Shown here: positions 8,773 through 16,500 of the stretch, piece after piece
Position numbering within the stretch: position 1 is the stretch's first letter
Layout: each line of letters opens with the position of its first letter
Source: Bdellovibrio sp. qaytius
Lineage (GTDB): Bacteria > Bdellovibrionota > Bdellovibrionia > Bdellovibrionales > Bdellovibrionaceae
Direction: 5' to 3'
Length of the DNA: 64,000 nucleotides
Assembly: GCA_004011035.1 (NCBI GenBank)
Contig: CP025734.1
Location: 1,138,001-1,202,000 of the forward strand
Translations under genes and position numbers: made by a program
Notes under the pieces: generated by a model
The model's input: only the letters and a program-made list of their open reading frames with translations
Database searches by the model: none
What the model was told of the DNA's origin: nothing

Positions 8773-8849
8773 GGAGTTGTAGTTAAGTTGGTTATAACGT
8801 CCGCCTGTCACGCGGAAGGCCGCGGGTTCGAGTCCCGTCAACTCCGCCA
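8773..8849 (+). tRNA. tRNA-Asp (anticodon GTC)
   Basis: The cloverleaf folds fully by hand. The acceptor stem is GGAGTTG with CAACTCC, the anticodon stem is TCCGC/GCGGA around the loop CTGTCAC, with GTC at 8807-8809, and the T arm is GCGGG-TTCGAGT-CCCGT. The discriminator G is followed by an encoded CCA, giving 77 nt. It has its own promoter and terminator. Confidence 0.95.
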
Positions 8850-8871
8850 TTTTTTACTAAATGGCTATAAA

Positions 8872-8900
8872 TTACCGAAGCTTTCGCTTCGGTTTTTTTT
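8872..8900 (+). terminator. Terminator of tRNA-Asp
   Basis: ACCGAAGC and GCTTCGGT form an 8-bp stem around TTTC and are followed by a run of nine T. It lies 25 nt after the tRNA. Confidence 0.85.
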
Positions 8901-8914
8901 TGTCTGAAATCCAA

Positions 8915-8958
8915 AGTTAAATAGAATTTTTTAGATGAGGCTCAACGGTCTCGAACTT
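8915..8958 (+). repeat. Direct repeat copy 1 (left edge of the accessory block)
   Basis: This 44-nt sequence recurs at 13321-13365 in the same orientation. The two share AGTTAAATA, a T6 run, the 16-nt core AGATGAGGCTCAACGG and a final GAACTT, with a few substitutions and one indel between them. This copy sits between the tRNA-Asp terminator and the 3' end of the MerR-type gene. Confidence 0.7.
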
Positions 8959-8962
8959 TCAA

Positions 8963-9949
8963 TTATATTTTTAAGTCTTCTTGAGTAAATCCAACTGTCA
9001 TCACAGCAGCAAGTGAAGAAAGCAGTGCTACCTCATCATTAAAAGTCAGAATTTTATTTAAGCCTATTTGTATGGGGGCTGGCTTTAGATTAAAGCCAAA
9101 AATTTCAAGTTCTTCTCCATCGCTAATTACTCCACCAATTTTTTTAATTTGTGGAAGCAAGGCTTTATTTTTTGAAAAATAAAAGATACGTCCTTTTTTA
9201 ATTAAGGGCTGACCAGCTAATTCAACTGCAGATCTATCATCCGCATTAATGATTGTGTTTACATGTGGACCTATATGCGAAAATAAATTTAGATAGTTTT
9301 TTTGATTCTGATCTGAATGTTCGCCAAGATTGTTAATCACAATGACATCAGGTTGAAGTTTCTGAATGTGTTTTGATTCTAAATCGATTTCTTGAATGAT
9401 TAGAATAAAGGGCTTGATTTCAGGAGCAGTAAATCCATCTTCCCAGATATAAATAGGAATATCTTGTCCTGCATTTTTAAAATGGGCTTGAATGTATTTT
9501 GCTGTTTTTTGATGCCCTTCATATCCAGTAACCGCAATAAAAACTTGTCCGTATAAACTCATGATTGCTCTCCTTTGTTGAGCCTTAAGTGGCTCTGATT
9601 TTTTATTCAAGGAGATCAGAATTTTTTTAATTTGATTCTTTTGTGAATTGAGCTTTTCAACCTGATTAGAGATTAATAGCAATCTATTCTGCATAGACTC
9701 AACTATTTGATCACTACTAAGTTTTTTATCAACTTGCAATAGTGATTTAATCTCTGAAAGAGTAAAGCCGAGTTTTTTGAAATCGTTTAGTCTTAAAGCC
9801 AATTCAATTTGGTTATCATGATAATAACGATAACCATTTTCGCCACGTGCGTGTGATTTGATAAGCTGTATTTTTTCGTAAAGTCGCAATGCCTTTGCTG
9901 ACAATCCCACTTTTTTAGAAAATTGACCTATTGTATTCCAATTCTTCAT
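8963..9949 (-). CDS. MerR-type regulator fused to a degenerate Mur-ligase-like domain
   Basis: 328 residues. Residues 1-70 are a MerR winged helix (TIGQFSKKVGLSAKALRLYEKIQLI, then ENGYRYY), followed by the usual dimerisation coiled coil (about 75-118). Instead of a small ligand pocket, residues 130-328 read like the central domain of Mur ligases/CapB. FIAVTGYEGHQKTAKYI stands where VTGTNGKTT would be, NNLGEHSD resembles the NxSPDHLD region, IINADDRSAVELA matches the conserved NADD loop, and the C-terminal helix is ALLSSLAAVMTVGF. The P-loop is altered and probably cannot act normally. It may sense a nucleotide- or peptide-linked wall precursor. It has a MerR-style operator just upstream. Confidence 0.75.
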   Translation of the reverse strand: MKNWNTIGQFSKKVGLSAKALRLYEKIQLIKSHARGENGYRYYHDNQIELALRLNDFKKLGFTLSEIKSLLQVDKKLSSDQIVESMQNRLLLISNQVEKLNSQKNQIKKILISLNKKSEPLKAQQRRAIMSLYGQVFIAVTGYEGHQKTAKYIQAHFKNAGQDIPIYIWEDGFTAPEIKPFILIIQEIDLESKHIQKLQPDVIVINNLGEHSDQNQKNYLNLFSHIGPHVNTIINADDRSAVELAGQPLIKKGRIFYFSKNKALLPQIKKIGGVISDGEELEIFGFNLKPAPIQIGLNKILTFNDEVALLSSLAAVMTVGFTQEDLKI

Positions 9950-9964
9950 TCTGACCTCGAAACT

Positions 9965-9995
9965 AGGATGGAGTTTGTCCTTAGGGCAAGGTCAA
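9965..9995 (-). promoter_or_regulatory. MerR-type promoter/operator of the MerR-Mur gene
   Basis: On the minus strand TTGACC (9995-9990) is followed by an imperfect palindrome, read on the plus strand as TTGTCCTTAGGGCAA (9975-9989, 12 of 15 positions symmetric). A weak -10 (CATCCT, 9970-9965) lies 19 nt from the -35. A palindrome inside an over-long 19-20 nt spacer is the hallmark of MerR-controlled promoters and suggests autoregulation. Confidence 0.5.
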
Positions 9996-10161
9996 AAGAT
10001 TTTAATTTGGTCTTAAAGGTGTTTTTATGGCTTAAAACGCATATATTCTCATTCTGATACATCGGTATTAAAAACTTTAAATGAGAGATAAACCTGCTTT
10101 TAATTCATATAGAGTATTCTGATCACAGTTCAATAACAACACTCGAAATAAAGGAGATTAT

Positions 10162-10422
10162 ATGAAAATGACAAAAACAGTTTTAGCTTCTTTGGTTTTA
10201 ATGGGCTCGTTAGCTTATGCACAATCAGATGTGAGTGCAGATAACAGCAAGATCAAAGCTGATCAGCAAAAGATCGAAGCCGATCGCAAAGAGTTGAAAG
10301 TAGAACGCAAAGAATTCAAAGCAGATCAAAAAAATGTGAAAGCTACTAAGAAAGAATTGCGTAAAGACATCGTTGAAAAGAAAAAAGACAAAAGAAAAAA
10401 ACGCAAAGATATCAAAAAATAA
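10162..10422 (+). CDS. Small exported Lys/Asp/Glu-rich coiled-coil protein
   Basis: 86-residue unrecognised protein. The N-terminus is a signal peptide ending SLAYA before QSDVS. The mature 65 residues are highly charged, with a repeating pattern of about seven residues (KIKADQQKIEADRKELKVERKEFKADQK), so an exposed coiled coil or long helix is likely, ending in a very basic tail (KKKDKRKKRKDIKK). A good ribosome-binding site (AAAGGAGATTAT) precedes the ATG at 10162 and a strong terminator follows. It is divergent from the MerR-Mur gene, so it is a candidate target of that regulator, by position only. Confidence 0.7.
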   Translation: MKMTKTVLASLVLMGSLAYAQSDVSADNSKIKADQQKIEADRKELKVERKEFKADQKNVKATKKELRKDIVEKKKDKRKKRKDIKK

Positions 10423-10436
10423 TTTGAGATAAAATG

Positions 10437-10486
10437 TTAGCCTGAGTCTGTTTCGAAAGACGGTGCTCAGGCTAATTTATTTTTAT
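10437..10486 (+). terminator. Terminator after the small coiled-coil gene
   Basis: TTAGCCTGAG (10437-10446) pairs with CTCAGGCTAA (10466-10475), with an inner GTCT/AGAC pairing. A T-rich tract follows. The stem is unusually long (10 bp, perfect). Confidence 0.75.
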
Positions 10487-10502
10487 TCTCCGTGAGACTC
10501 GC

Positions 10503-10853
10503 TTAGGGACCAGGTGGTGGCGGCGGCGGGCACGGCGGACCAGAAATAGTTTGTGTCTGGCACTGTTTATAAGGACTCGCCACTGTTGCGGGTAGGCTGT
10601 TGACGCCAGGAAGATCTGGCGTAGGAATCTGTTTAATGACTTGGCCGTTCAAAAGATCTAGGCACGCATCGGGCTTTGTCACATAGTCATAGGGTAGCTC
10701 TTTAATCGTGATAGAGTTTGTTGCTGACCCTGTGCAAGTTTGATAAGTGCAACTCGAATTGCAAGCCGGCGTACAGCTTGTAGGAGCGCAACTGACCATG
10801 GCGTAAGTCAATTGCGGCATCAAGAATAAAGGCAGTAAAAATAAAAATTTCAT
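10503..10853 (-). CDS. Small exported Cys-rich protein with polyproline C-terminus
   Basis: 116 residues, unrecognised. A signal peptide (MKFLFLLPLFLMPQLTYA) precedes a Cys-dense stretch with seven Cys between about residues 22 and 40 (CAPTSCTPACNSSCTYQTC), suggesting disulfide knots. The C-terminus is a run of proline (CPPPPPPPGP). It starts 2 nt after the stop of the prepilin-S74 fusion gene, so it is translated from the same mRNA and is probably a partner or accessory of that fibre. No family is known to me. Confidence 0.65.
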   Translation of the reverse strand: MKFLFLLPLFLMPQLTYAMVSCAPTSCTPACNSSCTYQTCTGSATNSITIKELPYDYVTKPDACLDLLNGQVIKQIPTPDLPGVNSLPATVASPYKQCQTQTISGPPCPPPPPPGP

Positions 10854-10855
10854 TT

Positions 10856-12634
10856 TTAGTTCTGCATTCCTTTAAGCGCTTTCAAATCTTGCTTTAGAGT
10901 TTCATTTTGCAACTCCAATTGTTTTTGTCTTTCTTGAAGCGTCGATACCATCGCGCGAAGTTCAGTCATGTCAGTTTGGTTTTGAGTGAAAAGCTCTTTA
11001 ATCGCACCAACGACCACGCTTAAGACATCCATCGAAGACAACCCAAGCGTTGTTGGATTCAATGAACTGACGGCTTCGGGAATAACTTGTTGGACTTCTT
11101 GAGCGATGAATCCCAGATGTTTGTGGCCATCATTATCCTTTTTCCATGCATAAGAAACGGGTTGCAATTGCAAAACTTTTTGTAAATTTCCAGCTGTGGG
11201 CTCTATATCTTTTTTCAAGCGACGATCTGAGGCTGCTGTCACGATACCACCTGCGCTGATATTGCCTCCGGCCGTTATATTGCCACTGGCTTTGATGTTG
11301 CCGCTGACATCTAGCTTTTCTGATGGTGATTCATTGTTGATACCGACATTCATCGTGGGAGTAATGGCAAGGCCAGAACTCATGGTATTGTTAATCCAAC
11401 GGTTGATGTGAATTGAATCAAGATTTCCCGAAGATGGCCCCTTATGAGCGATAACCCAAGAATTTTTTAACAAAGGAGTAGTTGGCGTTGTACCCAAGTA
11501 AATAGCCGAATAAGTTTGCCCACTGTCAGAAAGACCACGGATACCGATATTACTTTGACCACCTTCAGCTGTAACGGATAAGGCGGGCATGAACACCGTA
11601 TCTTGAGTTGTAATTTCCATCGCTTGATTCGTAGTTATTTTTTTATTAACTTGGTCCATTTTTATTACGACATCTAATGAGCCAACGTAAAGGTCTCCGG
11701 TTGAGGAACGATTCGATACTGTAAAGTCACCGACTTTTGTTCCCGTGCCGTAAGCATCTGCGCGACCTGAATAACCCAATACGGCCAGTTCACCAGCGGC
11801 CGTGATATTAGTTGAAGGGTTTTTAATAAACCACAAGCCCGGACCATTTCCACCTGGTAGGCCGTTACCGTAAATTCCCATTGTAACGTCCCAAGTTGTT
11901 GTCGCGGAGTTTTGCTTTTCAAAGACGGCAAAACGCGGGAATTGTGCGGGCATTTGATCGCGCTGTAAGCCGATACTCATATTGATAGGCGTACACCACG
12001 GAAATTTTGAATCGTCGAATTGGGCATCGAAACCACGTTCACACAGAGCCGTGAGATCAGATTCATCCAAGCCGCCGAAGCAGTCGGCAAGTTTGTTTGT
12101 ATCATCCGCTAAAACGAAAACGCGGAATTCATTTTCTTTTAAAGTGTCTCCACCCACGTTAGTATCGCCACCAGTTTTTATGGGGCTTACGATCAACTTA
12201 GTAAAGTAGCGTTTGTAATTTTTTAGAACAGGCGGAGCTCCCGAAGCTGCGGTGTTGAAAATCACAGGGTAGGGGCCAGCGACCATCTCGAGACGCATTT
12301 GTTTCATTTGAATATCGTGAATGGATTTATTCACTTCGGCGATGACGTCGCTGCCAATCTTGATTTGATTAATAGCTATGGCGCCGGCAGTGCCCGCAGT
12401 CCATGTCGCAGGAATATTCAGAGTACCTGCGCTGAGGGCCGCTTTACATGTGTTCTTATTAGATAAGGCTGCACTGATGGCAATAACGGCCTCGGTGCGG
12501 TTTGCATTTTTTTGTGCGCTGGCGGTACCCTTATTCATGTTGTTCATTACGGTCATCGTTCCGACGCTGACTACGGCTAACAGACCGCTCGCAACAAGTA
12601 CTTCGATGATACCAAAACCAGATTTGTTCTTCAT
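10856..12634 (-). CDS. Prepilin-like fibre protein with C-terminal S74 intramolecular chaperone
   Basis: 592 residues. The N-terminus is a type IV prepilin/pseudopilin signal: a short leader MKNKSG, then FGIIEVLVASGLLAVVSVG with Glu at mature position 5. The middle is a beta-rich region with one NVGINNESPSEKLDVSG shaft motif. From S469 (SDRRLKKDIEP) to about residue 550 is an S74 chaperone (LGFIAQEVQQVIPEAV, then VVVGAIKELF), followed by a trimer-type coiled coil. S74 domains, known from phage tailspikes, assemble trimers and cleave themselves off at that Ser. The fusion implies a fibre inserted in or displayed by a pilus-like or type II machine. The Cys-rich gene follows after 2 nt. Confidence 0.85.
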   Translation of the reverse strand: MKNKSGFGIIEVLVASGLLAVVSVGTMTVMNNMNKGTASAQKNANRTEAVIAISAALSNKNTCKAALSAGTLNIPATWTAGTAGAIAINQIKIGSDVIAEVNKSIHDIQMKQMRLEMVAGPYPVIFNTAASGAPPVLKNYKRYFTKLIVSPIKTGGDTNVGGDTLKENEFRVFVLADDTNKLADCFGGLDESDLTALCERGFDAQFDDSKFPWCTPINMSIGLQRDQMPAQFPRFAVFEKQNSATTTWDVTMGIYGNGLPGGNGPGLWFIKNPSTNITAAGELAVLGYSGRADAYGTGTKVGDFTVSNRSSTGDLYVGSLDVVIKMDQVNKKITTNQAMEITTQDTVFMPALSVTAEGGQSNIGIRGLSDSGQTYSAIYLGTTPTTPLLKNSWVIAHKGPSSGNLDSIHINRWINNTMSSGLAITPTMNVGINNESPSEKLDVSGNIKASGNITAGGNISAGGIVTAASDRRLKKDIEPTAGNLQKVLQLQPVSYAWKKDNDGHKHLGFIAQEVQQVIPEAVSSLNPTTLGLSSMDVLSVVVGAIKELFTQNQTDMTELRAMVSTLQERQKQLELQNETLKQDLKALKGMQN

Positions 12635-12748
12635 ATGTCATTGCTCCAAAAAAATAGTCTCGATTTATTATTGAGGTAGGGTGGTGTGCTGTCTACTTTA
12701 AAATTGACAGCACTAGGTGCAGTTGAAAATATAAAGGAGGAGGCTCCT

Positions 12749-13300
12749 ATGAAAACACTCGCACTTGCTCTTCTGGTATTAATTATTAATTCAACTGCTT
12801 TTGCAGCTAACAATCTATCTTCAGATCCAACTCAGTTCTGCAACGGCAATAGCTGTTCTGAGCCGATGCTCGCCATTATCGAAGACTACAAACAAGGCTC
12901 CGCTCAATTCGCGCAAGCTGATTTATCGGCTTATAGCGGAAAGTGCTTTCATTTAAATTCAATGTACGATCCTAACTATGCTCATGTTGGCGCTTTCGTT
13001 TTTGAAAAGTCAGCACCACTTCATATCATGGGTATTTTTGGGTTCTTTTATGAATCTGATCCTTATGCTGGATTAACTCCGGAAGAAACTAAAAGCGAAT
13101 TGATTTTGCGTGGATCAAAAGGTGCTGAAGGTATTTTAGAACCAGATCATGCAGAACTTGCTTATGTTGGTGAGAATTCTGAATTACGTTATTGGTTTAG
13201 AAATTCGGCAGATCAAAATTCGATGCTTGTGATTGGTCGCCAAGCTGACGGCAATGGTGGAATGTCATCTCTGCTATTCTGCCACATGCTAAAACATTAG
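12749..13300 (+). CDS. Exported protein of unknown function
   Basis: 183 residues from the ATG at 12749, which has an exceptionally good ribosome-binding site (AAAGGAGGAGG). An in-frame extension to 12686 lacks one. A signal peptide (MKTLALALLVLIINSTAFA) is followed by a mature domain with four Cys, two of them near the start (QFCNGNSCSEPML) and one at the end (LLFCHMLKH). No family recognised. It is divergent from the prepilin-S74 gene and ends 20 nt before direct-repeat copy 2. Confidence 0.65.
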   Translation: MKTLALALLVLIINSTAFAANNLSSDPTQFCNGNSCSEPMLAIIEDYKQGSAQFAQADLSAYSGKCFHLNSMYDPNYAHVGAFVFEKSAPLHIMGIFGFFYESDPYAGLTPEETKSELILRGSKGAEGILEPDHAELAYVGENSELRYWFRNSADQNSMLVIGRQADGNGGMSSLLFCHMLKH

Positions 13301-13320
13301 TGCAGTAAAGCTAGACTCTA

Positions 13321-13365
13321 AGTTAAATAACATTTTTTAGATGAGGCTCAACGGGGCTTGAACTT
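13321..13365 (+). repeat. Direct repeat copy 2 (right edge of the accessory block)
   Basis: 45-nt near copy of 8915-8958, same orientation. It ends 11 nt before the GTG start of the LysE-type gene and abuts its ribosome-binding site, so this copy may be the original and the left one the scar or duplicate. Confidence 0.7.
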
Positions 13366-13376
13366 ATGGAGTTTCA

Positions 13377-14006
13377 GTGCTGAGTATTTTTATTCAAGGT
13401 TTTCTTTTGCAAGCTAGTTTGATTCTCGCTTTAGGTGCGCAGAATATTTTTGTTCTTAATTCTGGCCTTCGAAAACAACGACATCTTTTAGTGGCGTTCG
13501 TTTCTTCTATTTGTGACACGCTCCTTATATTTATCGGAGTACTGGGAGTGGCAACGTTTTTTGTCCAATATCCATTATTAAAAATAGGCCTTGGTGTTGT
13601 TGGTGTTGCTTTTTTACTTTACTATGGAATCGTAAAACTGAACGAGGCTAGAGAAGGCGTTGAGATTTCTCAATCTTCACAACAAGTATCAACAGTAAAG
13701 CAAACGATTCTAACCAGTCTTGGATTTAGTCTTCTCAACCCTCATGTGTATCTTGATACGGTGGTTCTTATAGGTGGCTATTCTTCTAAGTTTGCTTTTT
13801 TGTTGGAGCGATTTTACTTTGGATTTGGAGCTTCTTCGTTCTCAACAATTTGGTTTTTTGGATTAGCTTTACTTGCTTCGCTTGTAAGTCGTTTTCTTAA
13901 TAATTCAAAAGCTATGCGGGGCGTTTCGTTAGTTTCAGGAATCATTCTCGTTTTACTCGCATTAAAACTTGGAATTGATGTCTATGGGTGGCTCACGGGA
14001 GTTTAA
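13377..14006 (+). CDS. LysE/ArgO-type amino-acid exporter
   Basis: 209-residue inner-membrane protein with about six hydrophobic segments, the size of the LysE/ArgO/RhtB group. Family signatures are the N-terminal LGAQNIFVLNSGL and the mid-protein LLNPHVYLDTVVLIGGYSS, with a charged cytoplasmic loop between them. The closest fit is the LysE/ArgO branch that exports basic amino acids. The start is GTG at 13377 with GGAG eight nt upstream. No LysR-type regulator is adjacent, unlike in enterobacteria. Confidence 0.85.
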   Translation: MLSIFIQGFLLQASLILALGAQNIFVLNSGLRKQRHLLVAFVSSICDTLLIFIGVLGVATFFVQYPLLKIGLGVVGVAFLLYYGIVKLNEAREGVEISQSSQQVSTVKQTILTSLGFSLLNPHVYLDTVVLIGGYSSKFAFLLERFYFGFGASSFSTIWFFGLALLASLVSRFLNNSKAMRGVSLVSGIILVLLALKLGIDVYGWLTGV

Positions 14007-14011
14007 ATCTT

Positions 14012-14914
14012 TTAGTTCTGCGCTTCTCGAACAAGATTTAAAAAATATTTTCTAAAATTTTCGGTTCCCATCAACAAAGCGTAGATATCAATATCTCCGT
14101 GCATAAGGCCATTAAAATTTAGGCGATACAAAAGGTAATTAACCTGACTCATGAGTAATGAATTGTTAACTCGTCTAAAAATGTGAGCATTGATTCCTGT
14201 GTGGTAGTAGTCGGCAATAAGTGTAAGTGCTTTTTCATTCGTGCAATTATGACATTGTGCTAGTTCTACGATTAAGGTGCGCATTCTTTCAACGTGTAAC
14301 TGAATATTTTCTGGTTCTGCATACGAATGATGAACAATTCGTTGACCATCAATAGTACGGTCATTATTAAAAGGAAATAGTTTTGGCGGAAGACCAATGA
14401 TTTCAACTTTTTTTTCTACTGAGACATCTTTAAGAATTGATTCAGGTAAGTATAAATGAATCGAAAGAATTTGTGATTGTTTTCTATATTGTCCGGCGGT
14501 TTCGCGCCAGTCGAGGGTTTCAACTTTTCCGCGAACGTAACCTGAATAGCCCTGACCGCCAGGCATATTGCCGTTTAAAATTTGTGTGTGTTGCAATTTC
14601 AGTGCGTCGATAAAATTTTGACTAAGCTGGTCTGATTGAAAAGTTTGATCAAATATTTGCAAACTATTGGTCACGTTTTTAATATAAGCCAAAGTTGTTT
14701 CGTCGATTTTTTGCGTCGCATTTTTTAGAAGCATGGGCTGCCATTTTGGATTTAGGCTGTTTATGCCAATGTCTTCTAAACTACGGTTTGTATTCCACTG
14801 GGCTAAGCTCTGTAGCGGAATTGCTTTTGATTCATTAAATAAAGCTTCGCATCGACCTGCGCCGAAGGCGTAACATCCAAAAAGTAGTGCAAAAATGGCA
14901 ACTATGGGCTTCAT
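14012..14914 (-). CDS. Exported Fic-like (Fido fold) protein with non-canonical active site
   Basis: 300 residues, with a signal peptide (MKPIVAIFALLFGCYAFGAG). The body reads like a Fic domain. LKLQHTQILNG fits the LH-rich helix, ETAGQYRKQ (139-146) fits the conserved GxYR strand, and ALTLIADYYH leads into H244-I-F-R-R-V-N-N-S, aligned with HPFxxGNGR. This keeps the catalytic His, the Phe and the first Asn but loses both Gly and the Arg. VNYLLYRLNFNGL then matches the helix after the motif. Fic enzymes transfer AMP or related groups to proteins; with these changes activity is uncertain, and a different transferase or a dead binding fold is possible. It is not in an obvious operon. Confidence 0.55.
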   Translation of the reverse strand: MKPIVAIFALLFGCYAFGAGRCEALFNESKAIPLQSLAQWNTNRSLEDIGINSLNPKWQPMLLKNATQKIDETTLAYIKNVTNSLQIFDQTFQSDQLSQNFIDALKLQHTQILNGNMPGGQGYSGYVRGKVETLDWRETAGQYRKQSQILSIHLYLPESILKDVSVEKKVEIIGLPPKLFPFNNDRTIDGQRIVHHSYAEPENIQLHVERMRTLIVELAQCHNCTNEKALTLIADYYHTGINAHIFRRVNNSLLMSQVNYLLYRLNFNGLMHGDIDIYALLMGTENFRKYFLNLVREAQN

Positions 14915-15022
14915 AAACTTAGATACAGCTAAATGCGTTCCAAGTCAGACGGTCGGTGCAGCACCTTATTGATTAAAAGTGTCGAAGTTTTAACAACTCG
15001 CTTAGAATTGCCATTTTTTCGC

Positions 15023-15427
15023 CTAGCTCATCGTAACGAAAAACAAAGAAAGCAATGTTGTTCCAAAATAAACGAACATATTGGCTGAGCCTTGAAAATC
15101 ATAAGTGATTCTTAATCCGAACAGCAAAATTCCAAATAAGAAAAGTGATCCTAAAAGAGCGTAGGGTAGTAATACAAAATTAAAAATCGAGATTACAAAT
15201 ACGAGAGCTAATAACGCCTCAAGAGAGGCGATGAACCAGTAGCCTACTGCAGCGCCTCCTGGAAGTTTTCTGATGAAGGTTTTTTCAAATTGTTTGCCGA
15301 ACCACTCTGGCATAGAAAGAGTTTGCCACTTATCATAGGCAGCAGTTCCAAAAAGTACGGCATAAATAAAAATAATGGCGAAATTACGGATAAGTTGAAG
15401 TGATGTCAGTGATGTCAGTGATGTCAT
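15023..15427 (-). CDS. DoxX-like four-helix membrane protein
   Basis: 134 residues from the ATG at 15427, which has an AGAGGAG ribosome-binding site; the longer reading frame to 15538 runs into the divergent gene and lacks one. Four hydrophobic segments and a loop with a short conserved-looking motif (FGTAAYDKW, LEALLALVF, LLFGLRITYDF) fit DoxX/DUF-type inner-membrane proteins. The N-terminus has a three-fold 9-nt DNA repeat that encodes TSLTSLTSL. The substrate is unknown. Confidence 0.6.
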   Translation of the reverse strand: MTSLTSLTSLQLIRNFAIIFIYAVLFGTAAYDKWQTLSMPEWFGKQFEKTFIRKLPGGAAVGYWFIASLEALLALVFVISIFNFVLLPYALLGSLFLFGILLFGLRITYDFQGSANMFVYFGTTLLSLFFVTMS

Positions 15428-15517
15428 AGATGCTCCTCTAATAGAAAATATTCTACGCAAATGTTGTTGTAAGTAAATAAGTATTACAAATCGAAAAAAG
15501 TTCGTTACAATTTTTGC

Positions 15518-16480
15518 ATGAAACCTTCGTACGTGCATGCCCTGGGTTATATATTCTTACTTTGCTTTTTGCTGTCGTCGGATGGTCTTGCCAAGGATCT
15601 CGATTGTTATATCTTCTTAAATTGCGGAAGCAGTTCGCGCAGTGGTAATACAGCAAACCCATCTACGGGAAATCAGATTCGTATCAACCCTTCGGCAGTG
15701 CCTACGCAAAAGGGCTTCGGTCTTGAAGGGATTTATTTTAATTCAGAGACTGATTTTTCAATCGTGCAGGGGATCGGTCGTATTGGTGCCGCGGTTTCTC
15801 CTTCAAACAGTGATGAAACCTTTTTTGGTACGCCAGGGTTAGAAATTACTCAGAATCTTTTAGATCGTAAAGTGAACGGAAAAAAATATCCCAATCAAAA
15901 AATCAATTTAGCCACAGCTTTCGTGTTGGCTGAAAAGAATAAGTCTTTATTTAATAGTTATGCTCTTAAATTAGGGGTTATGGGTAAGTACAATCAACTG
16001 ACCAAACATACTAACTTAGGATCTGGCTTGAGCGGAATGCTAGGGCCACTTACTTTTGGTTACTCTAATTATCTGGATGAAACTTTATTAGACTACGGTA
16101 TTACGGGAAGCACTTTCACAGAAATTGCGAAGTATCGAGTGCAGACTTACAGCGCCGGGTTATCAGTTGATTCGTTTTTGCTGGATGTTTCATATTTGCG
16201 TTACGTTGATCCGCAGTATGCTTATACGGATGAGTCTCAAGTTAGAATTATTACCTTAAGTTATAATTATAAAAAATTAATTCTCACTGTTGCAGATCGT
16301 GTCGAAGATTCTTACCGCCCGGTGTATGACGAAGATACTAAAACGTTGCTAAATCAATACACTAAGAAAGATAGCTTTCAGGCCATTCAGTATATTGTTT
16401 CAAATCATATGACTGTAGGGCTTTTGCATAATTACTATTTACTGCATGAGCTGGCTGTAACGGCCACAGTCTTTTTTTAA
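15518..16480 (+). CDS. Probable outer-membrane beta-barrel protein
   Basis: 320 residues. A signal peptide (ending DGLAKD) leads to a Ser/Gly-rich linker, then a series of alternating polar/apolar strands (ALKLGVMGKYNQL, GPLTFGYSNYL, YSAGLSVDSFLLDVSYLRY, VRIITLSYNYKKLILTVADRV), and the protein ends in Phe (AVTATVFF). A terminal aromatic residue is the usual BAM recognition signal. No close family is recognised. Two exported-protein genes on the same strand follow after 125 nt and may work with it. Confidence 0.65.
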   Translation: MKPSYVHALGYIFLLCFLLSSDGLAKDLDCYIFLNCGSSSRSGNTANPSTGNQIRINPSAVPTQKGFGLEGIYFNSETDFSIVQGIGRIGAAVSPSNSDETFFGTPGLEITQNLLDRKVNGKKYPNQKINLATAFVLAEKNKSLFNSYALKLGVMGKYNQLTKHTNLGSGLSGMLGPLTFGYSNYLDETLLDYGITGSTFTEIAKYRVQTYSAGLSVDSFLLDVSYLRYVDPQYAYTDESQVRIITLSYNYKKLILTVADRVEDSYRPVYDEDTKTLLNQYTKKDSFQAIQYIVSNHMTVGLLHNYYLLHELAVTATVFF

Positions 16481-16500
16481 TGTCTAAACATTCGTAGCGG

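Noticed and set aside
9950-10161. Clear promoter for the small coiled-coil protein gene on the plus strand
   Set aside because: Several AT-rich hexamers exist, but no -35/-10 pair with 16-18 nt spacing was convincing.
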